Positions 24,243-33,320 are shown, counted from the first letter of the stretch. The stretch is 64,000 nucleotides of DNA from an uncultured Oscillospiraceae bacterium (GCA_900549825.1 URQB01000008.1:1-64000); one strand, 5' to 3'. Translations and numbers: made by a program. Notes: generated by a model from the sequence alone, not told the origin.

Positions 24243-26090
24243 ATGCTGATTCTTTGTTGTTTATTGATTGGCCTGCTGATAGGCGGGGCGGAATATTGGC
24301 TATTGCGGCGGGGAAAATGGTTCCTGGATTTACCTGATCGAATCTTCAAGGACACAGTCATTGTAAACCTTTTAACGATTGCAGTGATGAAATACCTTTT
24401 GAAGATTCCGAATGTGTTTTATATCAGCCGCCATGGCCCGTTGTATTTCCTGAAATACATATGCCTTGCCTTCTGCGTCGGCCTGGCGGTTCTGTTTGTG
24501 AAATGCATTCTGGAAGGCGTCCTTTTCTATGAGCATGAGGATAAAAAGCAGAAGGCCGGTATCACCGTGGGGAGGGTTGTATCCATTCTCCTGTTTGCGC
24601 TTGGTGCCGCAGCCTTTACAGCGACGATCTGGGGAAAGCGGACGTTTGGCGATATTACCCCCGATCAGTTCCTGGTCAATTTAAAGTCCCCGATTGTCGG
24701 CACCAGCTCGGATGTCATGGTGACGGCCTTTGAAGGCCCTGTGTTTGAGACAGCGGTGCTGACGATGCTGTTTAGCATTTTTGCGTGCTCCGCCTATCGG
24801 CTGCTTTGCCGCCGCGGCCAGCAGGTGCATGTTATCTTTGGAAGGATCGCGCGTCTGGTCGTCAGCCTCGTGATATCGGTTGCGGTTTTGTGCGGTGGTG
24901 TTGCATACGGGTTTGAAAAATTCCAGCTGATGGACGTTTATCATGCTTACGTCTCTGATTCCAGCTATATCAAGGAAAATTATGTAAGCCCCCGTGATGT
25001 TAAGATGGTTTTTCCAAAGGATAAACGCAACCTGATTCATATTTATCTCGAGTCGGTCGAAACCACTTATCTGTCCAGGGAACAGGGCGGCTACATGAAG
25101 ACGAACCTGATGCCGGAGCTGACGGAGCTTGCAAAGGAGGGCGTCAGCTTTTCCCATCATAAGGACAAGTTTGGTGGGCCGAATCAGACGGTGGGCTCCA
25201 GCTGGTCGGTGGCCAGCATGGTGAATATGGAAATGGGCCTTCCTCTGAAGATTCCGATGAATGGAAATTCTTACGGCAAGTCCGGAAAATTCCTGCCGGG
25301 CGCAGTTGCGATTGGCGATATCCTGAAAGCGCAGGGCTATGAGCAGACGATCATGTTCGGCGCAGATTCCGATTTTGGCGGGCTTACGGCATTCTTCCAG
25401 AATCACGGCGATTTCAACTTTATGGATTATAAGGCGGTCAAGGCGAAGGGCCTGATTCCCAAGGATTACAAGGTATGGTGGGGCTATGAGGACGATAAGC
25501 TCTATGAATTTGCCAAGGATGAGCTGACACGTCTTTCAAAGACCGGAAATCCCTTCTACTTCGATATGGAAACGGCCGATACTCATTTCCCGGACGGCTA
25601 TTTGGGCCCCCATGTCAAGGGCAAGCATGGCAATCAATATGCCAACGTGATTTCGTATTCGACAGCCGAAACCGTCAAATTTGTCCGCTGGATCCAGCAG
25701 CAGGACTTTTATAAAAATACGACGATCGTCCTCACGGGTGACCACTGGAGCATGGACCAGAAATTCTTCCGCAATGTCGACAAGGGTTACCGGCGCGCGG
25801 TCTTCAATCTGTTCTTGAATGCGCCGGTGGAGGCAAAGAAGCCGTTTGAGCGTGAATTCGCTCCCTTTGACTTTTATCCGACCATTTTGGCCAGCTTGGG
25901 CGTCCGGATCGACGGCGAAAGGCTGGCGTTGGGGACGAATCTGTTCTCCGGCGTACCAACGCTTGTGGAACGGGACGGCCTGGAAAAGGTGAATCAGGAA
26001 TTGAAGGAACGAAGTAATTTCTATAATGATACATTCATTTCCGAGCGGAAGAACAGCACATTTGAAAATACGAATGTCACATACGAATAA
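24243..26090 (+). CDS. LTA synthase-family sulfatase-fold phosphoglycerol transferase
   Basis: The 615-residue protein has an N-terminal block of about five membrane helices (to about residue 225), then an extracellular alkaline-phosphatase-fold domain. Key segments: HIYLESVETTYLS with the nucleophilic Thr, NQTVGSSWSVASMVNMEMGLP, FGADSDFGG, METADTHFPDGYLG and LTGDHWSMDQKFF with the metal-binding Asp/His. The family transfers phosphoglycerol from phosphatidylglycerol to lipoteichoic acid or membrane glycans outside the membrane. The exact acceptor cannot be told. AAAGGAGAG precedes the ATG. Confidence 0.85.
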   Translation: MLILCCLLIGLLIGGAEYWLLRRGKWFLDLPDRIFKDTVIVNLLTIAVMKYLLKIPNVFYISRHGPLYFLKYICLAFCVGLAVLFVKCILEGVLFYEHEDKKQKAGITVGRVVSILLFALGAAAFTATIWGKRTFGDITPDQFLVNLKSPIVGTSSDVMVTAFEGPVFETAVLTMLFSIFACSAYRLLCRRGQQVHVIFGRIARLVVSLVISVAVLCGGVAYGFEKFQLMDVYHAYVSDSSYIKENYVSPRDVKMVFPKDKRNLIHIYLESVETTYLSREQGGYMKTNLMPELTELAKEGVSFSHHKDKFGGPNQTVGSSWSVASMVNMEMGLPLKIPMNGNSYGKSGKFLPGAVAIGDILKAQGYEQTIMFGADSDFGGLTAFFQNHGDFNFMDYKAVKAKGLIPKDYKVWWGYEDDKLYEFAKDELTRLSKTGNPFYFDMETADTHFPDGYLGPHVKGKHGNQYANVISYSTAETVKFVRWIQQQDFYKNTTIVLTGDHWSMDQKFFRNVDKGYRRAVFNLFLNAPVEAKKPFEREFAPFDFYPTILASLGVRIDGERLALGTNLFSGVPTLVERDGLEKVNQELKERSNFYNDTFISERKNSTFENTNVTYE

Positions 26091-26126
26091 GCACAATCAA
26101 TCAAGTCATTCACCGGTCTTTGTGTA

Positions 26127-26157
26127 CGGCGGGGCAATTTCGCCCCGCCGTTTTTCC
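26127..26157 (+). terminator. Intrinsic terminator
   Basis: ACGGCGGGGC-AATTTC-GCCCCGCCGT followed by a T-run. Confidence 0.9.
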
Positions 26158-26182
26158 ATGTGTGAGAGAAAGCGCCTAAAAT

Positions 26183-26212
26183 TTGCGCAAAGGTACGCGG
26201 ATGTGATATACT
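26183..26212 (+). promoter_or_regulatory. Promoter of the CLC transporter unit
   Basis: TTGCGC (26183-26188), 18-base spacer, TATACT (26207-26212). Confidence 0.45.
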
Positions 26213-26217
26213 GAAAT

Positions 26218-26369
26218 ATAGGATACAGGCGGTGCGGCTGCCTGCAGACTGCAATTTTTGAGGGGCAGAGAAGTCTGGGGGGCGCTTCCTCCAAAGCGAA
26301 ATTTGTGATGACCGGCAATCGCCGGCCGCCTGAAAGCTTCTTGTGGCCGAGAGAGGAACGGTCGTCAGA
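26218..26369 (+). ncRNA. Candidate multi-branched leader of the CLC gene
   Basis: A closing stem CAGGCGG/CCGCCTG (26226-26232 with 26326-26332) encloses AGACT/AGTCT (26246 and 26272), CGCTT/AAGCG (26283-26298) and CCGGC-AATC-GCCGG (26312-26325). This is the layout of a multi-way-junction leader such as a riboswitch. I could not match the core of the fluoride (crcB) or other named riboswitches. Confidence 0.35.
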
Positions 26370-27632
26370 ATGGAGATCCAAAAAGAACATTTTCCCGGTA
26401 AGGAGGCGCTCATAAACCTCCTTGCCTTTTTGAAGTGGTCAGCGCTCGCGCTGGTTTCCGGCATTGTCATTGGCCTGATTGGGACGGCCTTCCACTTTTG
26501 CTTGAATGGCGCGCTGCAATTGCGGCAGGCGCATCCATGGCTTGTCTGGCTGCTGCCGGCGGGCGGTGTGGTGATTACGGCGCTGTATCAATGGAGCGGG
26601 ATCAATAACGACCGCGGCACCAATTTCGTTTTGATCGCTGTGCGTGCGAATGAAAAGCTTTCTTTTAAAACGGCGCCGCTGATTTTCGTCACAACGTTTC
26701 TAACCCATCTCTTCGGCGGTTCCGCCGGCCGGGAAGGGGCTGCGCTGCAGCTTGGCGGCAGCCTTGCGGCTAAATTCGGCAGGATTTTGCATCTGGATGA
26801 AAAGGATGCGCGGATTTTGACGATGTGCGGCATGAGCGCGGCATTTTCCGCCCTGTTCGGCACGCCGGTAACCTCTGCGATTTTTTCCATGGAGGTCATC
26901 AGCGTAGGCGTGATGTATTATTCTGCAATCGTGCCGTGCGTGATTGCCGCTGTGGTGGGGGATCAGATTTCCTCGCTCTTCGGCATCGCTCCCACGGAAT
27001 TCGCCCTCTCCGGCGTGCCGGAGGTGTCGGCGCTCGGCATGGCGAAGGTTGCGGTGCTCGGCATGCTGTGCGCGGTGCTGAGCATTTTATTCTGCGTCTG
27101 CATGCACCAGTCCGCCGCGATCTATAAAAAGCTGATCCCCAATAAATACCTCTGTGCTGCAGTGGGCGGCCTGCTGGTGGCGCTGCTCACCCTGCTGGTA
27201 GGGACGCGTGATTATAACGGTGCTGGCATGGATGTGATCGCGCGCGCGATTGCGGGCCAGGCGCGCCCTGAGGCCTTTGCGCTGAAAATCCTGTTTACCG
27301 CGCTGACCCTGGGCGCGGGCTTTAAGGGCGGCGAAATTGTCCCCGCTTTTTTCACGGGAGCAACCTTTGGAAACGTGATGGGGAAGCTTCTGGGCCTGTC
27401 GCCATCCTTCGGCGCGGGGCTGGGGCTGGTCGCGCTCTTCTGCGGCGTGACGAACTGCCCGATTAGCTCGCTGATGCTCAGCGTGGAGCTGTTCGGCGCA
27501 AAGGGCTTCGGCTTTTTTGCGATTGCGGTTGCGGTGAGCTTTATGCTATCCGGTTATTACGGGCTGTACAGCGAGCAGAAGATCGTCTACTCCAAACTGA
27601 AACCGGAATTTATCGATAAAAAAGTAGAATAA
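26370..27632 (+). CDS. CLC-family anion transporter, possibly CLC-F-like
   Basis: A 420-residue polytopic protein (about 427 if GTG 26343 is used) with the CLC segments THLFGGSAGREGAALQLGG (gating Glu in GREG), FSALFGTPVTSAIFSMEVI and GAGFKGGEIVPAFFTGATFG. The GGSAGREG form resembles the fluoride/proton antiporter subgroup more than classical chloride/proton exchangers, but this is a weak call. It may export fluoride or exchange chloride for protons. ATG 26370 is preferred, with GAGAGGAACGG upstream. A structured leader precedes it and a small UPF0291 gene follows. Confidence 0.85.
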   Translation: MEIQKEHFPGKEALINLLAFLKWSALALVSGIVIGLIGTAFHFCLNGALQLRQAHPWLVWLLPAGGVVITALYQWSGINNDRGTNFVLIAVRANEKLSFKTAPLIFVTTFLTHLFGGSAGREGAALQLGGSLAAKFGRILHLDEKDARILTMCGMSAAFSALFGTPVTSAIFSMEVISVGVMYYSAIVPCVIAAVVGDQISSLFGIAPTEFALSGVPEVSALGMAKVAVLGMLCAVLSILFCVCMHQSAAIYKKLIPNKYLCAAVGGLLVALLTLLVGTRDYNGAGMDVIARAIAGQARPEAFALKILFTALTLGAGFKGGEIVPAFFTGATFGNVMGKLLGLSPSFGAGLGLVALFCGVTNCPISSLMLSVELFGAKGFGFFAIAVAVSFMLSGYYGLYSEQKIVYSKLKPEFIDKKVE

Positions 27633-27654
27633 TACGCAAAAGGGGGAGGCTATT

Positions 27655-27942
27655 TTGAATCAGGAAAAGATTGACCGGATCAATTTCCTCGCGCGCAAAT
27701 CGCGCACAGAGGGCTTGACGGATGCGGAGAAGGAGGAGCAGCTGGCGCTGCGGCAGGAATATGTTGCAGCCTTCCGCCAGAGCCTGACCAGCCAGCTGGA
27801 CAATACCTGGGTCATCGACGAAAAGGGGAAGAAGCGCAGGCTCGAGCGGCGGCCGGGCGCGTCGAAAAAGCGTGCGGTTCCGGCAAAAGCGATGCCGCTG
27901 AAAGTGGAAATTGACAAGGACGGGAAAAAGACAGTAGACTGA
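27655..27942 (+). CDS. UPF0291/DUF896 family small protein
   Basis: The 95-residue protein has the conserved helical hairpin INFLARKSRTEGLTDAEKEE followed by QLALRQEYVAAFRQSL, the UPF0291 (YnzC-like) signature. A basic tail (KKRRLERRPGASKKRA) follows. These proteins are widespread in Firmicutes; the function is not established, though some relatives are SOS-linked. The ribosome site GGGGGAGG is 5-9 bases upstream of TTG/ATG-like start 27655. It follows the CLC gene by 22 bases. Confidence 0.88.
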   Translation: MNQEKIDRINFLARKSRTEGLTDAEKEEQLALRQEYVAAFRQSLTSQLDNTWVIDEKGKKRRLERRPGASKKRAVPAKAMPLKVEIDKDGKKTVD

Positions 27943-27968
27943 TTGCCTAGAGGAAAGGGGCGGAGGAT

Positions 27969-28427
27969 ATGCCTGCCAAAAAACGTTATGTGATGCTCGC
28001 TTTGATTCTGGCACTGATCTGTGCGCTGGCATCGGTGTTTTCCGGCTGCGGAAATAGGACGGAATCTGAAAGCAGGACGACAGGCACAGCTGCGGAGGAG
28101 ACGACGGTGGAGGGCTACCGCCGGATCACGGCGCAGCAGGCGAAAGAGATTATGGACAGCGGCAAGCCGTACGTTCTGCTGGATGTACGCAGCCAGGTCG
28201 AACACAATCTGGAATATATCGAGGGTGATCTCCTCATTCCACACCGGGAAATCGAGAAGAAGGCGCCGGAGCTGCTCCCGGATAAGGATAAGACCATCCT
28301 GGTCTATTGCGCCAGCGGCGTACGCAGCAAGACTGCCGCCCAGACGCTGATCCGAATGGGCTATACGGACGTCTACGACTTCGGCGCGATTACGGACTGG
28401 CCATACGGCGTGATTGAGCAAAAATAG
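27969..28427 (+). CDS. Rhodanese-domain lipoprotein
   Basis: The 152-residue protein has a signal peptide with lipobox-like FSGC (Cys about residue 25), a short linker and one rhodanese domain: ITAQQAKEIMDSGKPYVLLD, HNLEYIEGDLLIPHREIEKK, then the active-site loop LVYCASGVRSKTAA with catalytic Cys (about residue 115). It would act as a sulfurtransferase or sulfur carrier on the outer face of the membrane. The ribosome site AGGAAAGGGGCGGAGG precedes the ATG; it lies 26 bases after the UPF0291 gene. Confidence 0.88.
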   Translation: MPAKKRYVMLALILALICALASVFSGCGNRTESESRTTGTAAEETTVEGYRRITAQQAKEIMDSGKPYVLLDVRSQVEHNLEYIEGDLLIPHREIEKKAPELLPDKDKTILVYCASGVRSKTAAQTLIRMGYTDVYDFGAITDWPYGVIEQK

Positions 28428-28670
28428 CTGCAAAATAGCCGCCTTTGCGTACCGTGACCACCACTTCTTGCGGAAAAATGGGCCGTTCATTTGAAATTGG
28501 GCATGCGGCGGATGAGGCTACCCAAATCTATGGCGTACAGCCGGAATGCGGCGTCAAATTTGTTTTTCGCGGGCCGCCGCCAGACAGCATGCATGCAGTT
28601 ACGCTGCAAGAAACGAATTTCCTACTTTTTTGAATTTTCACCAAAAAAGGCCGCAGGCCCGCGGGCCTGC
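28428..28670. other. Intergenic remnant region
   Basis: No intact gene is present. A perfect palindrome GCAGGCCCGCGGGCCTGC lies near 28653-28670. The sequence upstream of the acetyltransferase piece is probably more decayed coding sequence. Confidence 0.3.
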
Positions 28671-28847
28671 AGCTTGGACTGGCTGGAGCCGTACTTTTAT
28701 CAGCAGGTAAAGGAAGGATTTTTCTGCGCAGTGATGGAAGAGGGGCAGATTGCAAGCTGTATAGACGCGCCGGGGATGCCCGATCTGGCGGATCAGGTAC
28801 AGGAGATTGGGATCTACACACTGCCCGCAGTGTTCGACTTCAGTTAA
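28671..28847 (+). pseudogene. GNAT acetyltransferase fragment
   Basis: The frame SLDWLEPYFYQQVKEGFFCA and IASCIDAPGMPDLADQVQEI resembles the N-terminal and early core part of GNAT-type N-acetyltransferases. It ends at GIYTLP where the acetyl-CoA-binding motif should begin, and has no start or upstream ribosome site. It is a broken remnant. Confidence 0.4.
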
Positions 28848-29015
28848 GAATCTTGCCTCGCAGAGGCTGGCCGCCCAGGTAGCTTTGCGCCCTTGGCAGA
28901 TAGCTGCATGCTGACACGATCGCCTTCTGTCCGCGGCGGACGCAATTCGCGATGCTCCCCTTTTGTATCAGCATCGTCCAAACGGATTTTGGGCGGGGCT
29001 TAAGCGCATACGCTG

Positions 29016-29339
29016 CTACCTGCCGTCCGCTTTTCCCGCACGCAGGACGATTTCGATGAGCAGCGCCGGGACGAGCGCAGCAGAAAGCGTATCCCTGCCG
29101 CAGACAAACAGGTCGTTGCTCAAAATCGTCAGGGCGTAGTAGTTGCCCAGCCGCCCTGCGCAGAGATAGGCCGCGGCCGATGCGGTAAAAAGAAAAATCA
29201 CCAGCATACCGCCGTATTTGAGCAGCAGCTTCGGCAGGCGGTGCATGGTATGTATGGTATCGTAGAGTTCGGTCAACATTCTCTGCATTTGATGCATAAT
29301 GGTTCCCTTCTCTTTATATGGATCGATGATTTTCATCAT
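29016..29339 (-). CDS. Hypothetical small membrane protein
   Basis: From ATG 29339, preceded by GGAGGCAGGCGG, the 107-residue product begins MMKIIDPYKEKGTIMHQM. It has two hydrophobic segments (about 40-60 and 78-98) and a basic C-terminus. The longer frame from 29426 lacks a ribosome site. I recognise no family. It points away from the plus-strand TIM-barrel gene, so the two are divergent. Confidence 0.5.
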   Translation of the reverse strand: MMKIIDPYKEKGTIMHQMQRMLTELYDTIHTMHRLPKLLLKYGGMLVIFLFTASAAAYLCAGRLGNYYALTILSNDLFVCGRDTLSAALVPALLIEIVLRAGKADGR

Positions 29340-29463
29340 CCGCCTGCCTCCAAAGTTCGATTTCCGGACAAGCGTTTCGTGCTGTAAGCTGAGTCTATTA
29401 TACCGGATCGTACGGAATTTCCGCAATGAATAAATATTGGAACTCTTTTGACCATACGAGAGG

Positions 29464-30258
29464 ATGGTTCTTTTGATACAAGTTGGCGCGTCGACCGCCT
29501 GTTTTTATCCGATGGAGACGGAAAAAGCCTTGAAGCGTCTGGGAGAGTTGGGCTTCTCCGCCGCAGAGGTATTTTTCAACTCCTTTTCCGAGCTGCGCGG
29601 GCCGCTTCTCGAGGCGATTTGCCGAGAGCGGCGGAATTATGGGATACGGGTTGTCTCCGTGCACCCTTTCAGTTCCGGGACGGAGCCGTTTTTCCTCTTC
29701 AGCGCTTATGAGAGGCGGTTTCGCGATACGCTGGAATATTACAAGCGGTATTTTGATGCCGCAAACGCGCTCGGGGCGCACATTCTGGTGATGCATGGGG
29801 CGAAAGCGGGAGCATCGGTATCGGAACCGGAGTATTTCGAGCGTTTTGGAGAGCTTGTACGGCTGGGCAGGGCGCAGGGAATTACGGTTGCGCAGGAGAA
29901 TGTGGTGCAGTTCGCCGCCGAATCCGCGGATTTTCTTTCCAGGATGCAAACGGCGCTGGGCGGGGATTTCCATATGGTGCTCGATCTAAAGCAGACTGTA
30001 CGCTCCGGCCTCGACCCGCTCGCGCTCGCGCGGCAGTTTGCCAGGAAAATCGTACACGTTCACGTCAGCGACCATCTGCCCGGCAGGGACTGTCTGCCGC
30101 CAGGGGAGGGCGCGTTTGATTTTTGCGCGCTGTCCAGCCTGCTGGAGCAGAATGGATACAAAGGAAGCTTTGTGATCGAATTGTATGCGGGGAATTTTAC
30201 GGACGATTCGCAGCTGGTGAGAGCAAAAGCCTGTTTAGAGAAGCTGTCAATATCATAA
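29464..30258 (+). CDS. Sugar phosphate isomerase/epimerase-like TIM-barrel protein
   Basis: The 264-residue protein has the xylose-isomerase-like barrel layout: IQVGASTACFYP, LGELGFSAAEVFFNSFSELR, RVVSVHPFSSG, ILVMHGAK, VAQENVVQF, HMVLDLKQTVRSG, HVHVSDHLPGRD and FVIELYAGNF. Metal-ligand His/Glu/Asp positions are retained. Members are sugar isomerases, epimerases or dehydratases; no substrate can be named. It has a GAGAGGATGG sequence over the start. It stands alone and is followed by a terminator. Confidence 0.75.
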   Translation: MVLLIQVGASTACFYPMETEKALKRLGELGFSAAEVFFNSFSELRGPLLEAICRERRNYGIRVVSVHPFSSGTEPFFLFSAYERRFRDTLEYYKRYFDAANALGAHILVMHGAKAGASVSEPEYFERFGELVRLGRAQGITVAQENVVQFAAESADFLSRMQTALGGDFHMVLDLKQTVRSGLDPLALARQFARKIVHVHVSDHLPGRDCLPPGEGAFDFCALSSLLEQNGYKGSFVIELYAGNFTDDSQLVRAKACLEKLSIS

Positions 30259-30261
30259 AAA

Positions 30262-30290
30262 CCGGGTGCCTGCGCAAGCACCGGCTTCTT
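30262..30290 (+). terminator. Terminator after the TIM-barrel gene
   Basis: CCGGGTGC and GCACCGG arms with one bulge, then CTTCTTCT. Confidence 0.5.
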
Positions 30291-30507
30291 CTGGCCGTAT
30301 CGGGTTCAACGAAGGTCGGCTTCCACATTGTTGATATCCAGATCAGATCGATACCGAACAATCAACCATTTTTTGAATGTTCCAGACACTGTTTGCCCGA
30401 ATGTCCGAGAATATTTCCGATGGATTCATGCGTTTTGTATCTTGTAAGGCTTGCGAACATTCAAATGCCTATGGTATAATCAATAAAAAATTCTGGAAGT
30501 GATCAGT

Positions 30508-30969
30508 GTGAGATGTCCATTCTGCGGCTATGAGGAGAGCAAGGTTATCGATTCCCGTCCGACGGATGAGGGCGAGCGCATCCGCCGCCGCCGTGAATGC
30601 ATGCGCTGCGCAAAGCGCTTTACCACCTATGAGGTGATTGAAAGCGTGCCGGTGGTCGTCGTCAAAAAGGACAAGTCGCGCGAGGTCTTTGACCGGGATA
30701 AGCTCTATAACGGCATGCTGCGTGCCTGTGAGAAGCGCCCTGTCAGTGCCGCGGCATTGACCGCTGCCGTGGATGATATTGAGACATCCCTGCAGAATTC
30801 GCTGGACAGGGAGGTAACCTCCGAGCGGATCGGTGAGCTTGCAATGGAGAAGCTGAAAGGAATCGACGAGGTGGCATATGTCCGCTTCGCCTCCGTATAC
30901 CGTCAATTCAAGGATATCGAAACCTTTCGGGAAGAACTGATGAAGCTGAAAAAAGAGAAGTCGGAATAA
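30508..30969 (+). CDS. nrdR: Transcriptional repressor NrdR
   Basis: A 153-residue protein of the standard NrdR length. The N-terminal zinc ribbon is MRCPFCG...C(M)RC, followed by RRRECMRCAKRFTTYEVIES and an ATP-cone with VVKKDKSREVFDRDKLYNGM, IGELAMEKLKGIDEVAYVRF and ASVYRQFKDIETF. It represses ribonucleotide reductase genes according to bound ATP/dATP. GTG 30508 is chosen because MRCPFC is the normal start and GGAAGTGA lies upstream. A TATAAT at about 30474 is a likely -10. Confidence 0.95.
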   Translation: MRCPFCGYEESKVIDSRPTDEGERIRRRRECMRCAKRFTTYEVIESVPVVVVKKDKSREVFDRDKLYNGMLRACEKRPVSAAALTAAVDDIETSLQNSLDREVTSERIGELAMEKLKGIDEVAYVRFASVYRQFKDIETFREELMKLKKEKSE

Positions 30970-31029
30970 AGCATTGTCTGGGTGCGCTGCAAGATGTAAA
31001 ATTGTGCAGAGCACCCTTGAAAAAGCGCT

Positions 31030-31058
31030 TGCGGGCCCTACACTACGGCCCGCATTTT
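31030..31058. terminator. Terminator after nrdR
   Basis: TGCGGGCC and GGCCCGCA arms, then TTTT. Confidence 0.65.
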
Positions 31059-31193
31059 AATCCCTTTGCAAGGGGTAAAACCACACTTTTCCCCGTTTCT
31101 ACGTATCTTGATACATTCTGCAACAGGCTCATTCCATCGGCGTCATATGCGGGGAGGGCTTGCTTCTGCCGCGTGGGTTTGTCTATTTTGGAA

Positions 31194-31217
31194 ATGGGAG
31201 TGCGGCCGCACTCCCAT
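31194..31217. other. Perfect 24-base palindrome
   Basis: Centre GCGGCCGC with arms ATGGGAGT/ACTCCCAT, between nrdR and the convergent hypothetical gene. It may be a bidirectional terminator stem without a good T-run. Confidence 0.5.
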
Positions 31218-31232
31218 TCCATCATCGCCATT

Positions 31233-32072
31233 TCAACCTTCGTTTTTTTCTCCCATTGCCCCAAGCATTCGCGCTGCACCGCCGATATTGGTAGCAGTTC
31301 CGTACAGATGCAGCTTGGTATAGGTTTTTCTGCCAAGTTCCCGCAGGCCGCAGGATTCATATAGTGCGCAGGCAAACCGGTCCGGATCAATCCCTTCCGG
31401 GATCAGGCGGCAAAAGGGATCCGGCAGGTCGATCCCTTCTGCAGTGACGCAGAGATATCCGCCTCTGGTTTCCCTGTTGGTAAAAACGGCGCATTTTCGC
31501 TCCGGAAAGAAGCTTTCCGTCAGGCCGCCCGGTGCGATGACGACGGTGCTGTCCCGCGCGCCGGAAAAGGTATCCTGCACCAGAAGCGCAGCCCCGTAAT
31601 CCTCCATCACCTGTTCCGCGGTCTGCTCGTAAGCGGCCGTGTTGTCCGTAACGACTCGGACGAGGGAGGCAAAGGGAAGCAGGCGGCCTGCACGCCGTGC
31701 CAGCGCCCCTTTGGGATCCAGCAGCGTGATACATTCTTCTCCCGGTGGCTTCTGCCGGCGCAAGAGTACCTCGCAAGCCGTGTTGAACAGCACGAGCGGC
31801 GCGAGCGTATCGGGCAGAAACGGTTTAACCGGACTGCCGGCCGGCGGAACCACGCCCTCCGGCAGCAGCATCCGCCCCGCACACCGGCCGGCACAGAAGG
31901 CGATATCCTCCCAGGGAAGCTCCCCCCTCCTGCGCGACGCTTCAACGCAGAAAAACGGTGTCCCGCCCTTGACGGCAACCTGCACCGCCTGCGGCCCTGC
32001 CGGATGGAGCCGCTCCCGGATTTTTTGCAGAAAGCCGGTTTCCTGCGGCCTGATTTGTAACGCGGCAAACAT
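31233..32072 (-). CDS. Hypothetical protein
   Basis: A 279-residue soluble protein from ATG 32072 with GGGAGGT upstream. It contains no membrane segment and no domain I recognise; it is rich in Cys, Arg and Gly, with segments such as FFCVEASRRRGELPWEDIAF, LLRRQKPPGEECITLLDPKG, LVQDTFSGARDSTVVIAPG and TATNIGGAARMLGAMG. The frame extends upstream to 32366 but crosses the intergenic repeat copy Y, so the longer start is unlikely. Convergent to nrdR. Confidence 0.65.
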   Translation of the reverse strand: MFAALQIRPQETGFLQKIRERLHPAGPQAVQVAVKGGTPFFCVEASRRRGELPWEDIAFCAGRCAGRMLLPEGVVPPAGSPVKPFLPDTLAPLVLFNTACEVLLRRQKPPGEECITLLDPKGALARRAGRLLPFASLVRVVTDNTAAYEQTAEQVMEDYGAALLVQDTFSGARDSTVVIAPGGLTESFFPERKCAVFTNRETRGGYLCVTAEGIDLPDPFCRLIPEGIDPDRFACALYESCGLRELGRKTYTKLHLYGTATNIGGAARMLGAMGEKNEG

Positions 32073-32219
32073 CGCTGTGGACCTCCCATTTTTTATATGC
32101 TTTCCGAGCCGGGTTCGTACCGTATCTATATGCTGCACAGCGCTCGAATATCCGTTCTGAATTTCATCAAAATAAAGATAGTCTTTTGCCGGATTCCGCC
32201 TCATAGAATATAGGGCGGT

Positions 32220-32303
32220 TTTATTTTGCATCAATAGCATCGGGAAACAAGGGGAAACAGCGCCTCCCGGCAGCCGCAAAGCCACGTTTGCCGCGTTCTC
32301 GGC
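32220..32303. repeat. Intergenic repeat of about 80 bases, copy Y
   Basis: Imperfect copy of 23960-24041, same orientation. The rest of the 32073-32426 gap carries only the ribosome site for the deacetylase gene and no other gene. Confidence 0.6.
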
Positions 32304-32426
32304 CCCGGTTGGCGGCAGGAAGGCGAGGGGGATCACGCCGGCAGAGGCCCTCGGCATTGCCCTCAAAACCGTTGTTGCCTCTGTTCACCGATGCTACCAT
32401 AAGAGTTCGGCAAAGGAGCGTAATCC

Positions 32427-33320
32427 ATGGATATCCGGAAAAAACGGCTTTTTGGAATGGGTGTTATATTGGCGGTGCTGTTAGCTGCGAGTATCCTTGC
32501 CTTTCAAATGCAAAAAACGGCGCCGGCCGCGGCGCAGGTACAGCAGGAGGGCCTGAAGCTGCCGATTCTTATGTATCATAATATTTCGCCTAACGCGAGC
32601 CAGCAGGGGAAATATACGGTTTCCGTCAAGGAGTTCGAAGGCGATCTGAACTACCTCCGGGAACGGGGTTTTACCCCAATCCTGACGCAGCAGCTGCTCG
32701 ACCATGTGAAACAGGGGAAACCCCTGCCTGAGAAGCCGGTGATGATTACGTTTGACGATGGTTTTGAGAGCTTTTACGCTTATGCCTTCCCGCTCCTGCA
32801 GAAGTATGATATGTGTGCCGTGATGTCGGTGGTGGGGCAATATGCGGATACCTTCACCAAGTCGGAGGATCACCATCTCAACTATTCCTACCTTACCTGG
32901 CCGATGATCGGGGAACTGAGCAAAAGCGGGCTGGTGGAGATCCAGAGCCATACCAACAATATGCACACGATTACCTCCAAGCGGCGCGGCTGCAAGATCA
33001 ATAAAGGGGAAAATAAAAAGAGCTACAAGAAAATCCTGAGCGCCGATCTGGCGCTTAATCAGGAGAAAATCAAAAAGGCGACGGGAAAGGAGCCGACGGC
33101 GCTCGCCTATCCATATGGATCGCACTGCAAATCCTCAAAGGAGGTGCTCATGGAGATGGGCTTTCAGGCTGCGTTCACCTGCGCGGAGAAGGTCAATGTC
33201 ATTCCGGAGGGGAGCAAGGATACAGACTGGCTTTATACGCTTGGGCGATACAACCGCGCGCACGGCACTTCCTCACAGGCATTTCTCAAGCCGATTCTCG
33301 ACCAGGCGGAGTCCGCATGA
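32427..33320 (+). CDS. Secreted polysaccharide deacetylase
   Basis: The 297-residue protein has an N-terminal membrane anchor (about residues 9-28) and a NodB-type domain: LPILMYHNISPN, PVMITFDDGFESFYAYAFPL (catalytic TFDDG), VEIQSHTNNMHT (metal-binding His motif) and LAYPYGSHC. Such enzymes remove acetyl groups from peptidoglycan or other N-acetylated glycans outside the cell. The pattern MYH...TFDDG is nearest to the PgaB/IcaB or PdaA-like sets; substrate not determined. AAAGGAGCG precedes the ATG. Confidence 0.9.
   Translation: MDIRKKRLFGMGVILAVLLAASILAFQMQKTAPAAAQVQQEGLKLPILMYHNISPNASQQGKYTVSVKEFEGDLNYLRERGFTPILTQQLLDHVKQGKPLPEKPVMITFDDGFESFYAYAFPLLQKYDMCAVMSVVGQYADTFTKSEDHHLNYSYLTWPMIGELSKSGLVEIQSHTNNMHTITSKRRGCKINKGENKKSYKKILSADLALNQEKIKKATGKEPTALAYPYGSHCKSSKEVLMEMGFQAAFTCAEKVNVIPEGSKDTDWLYTLGRYNRAHGTSSQAFLKPILDQAESA

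Noticed and set aside
31194..31217. 24-base palindrome as a special regulatory site
   Set aside because: It lies between two convergent genes, where terminator stems are expected; nothing suggests a further role.
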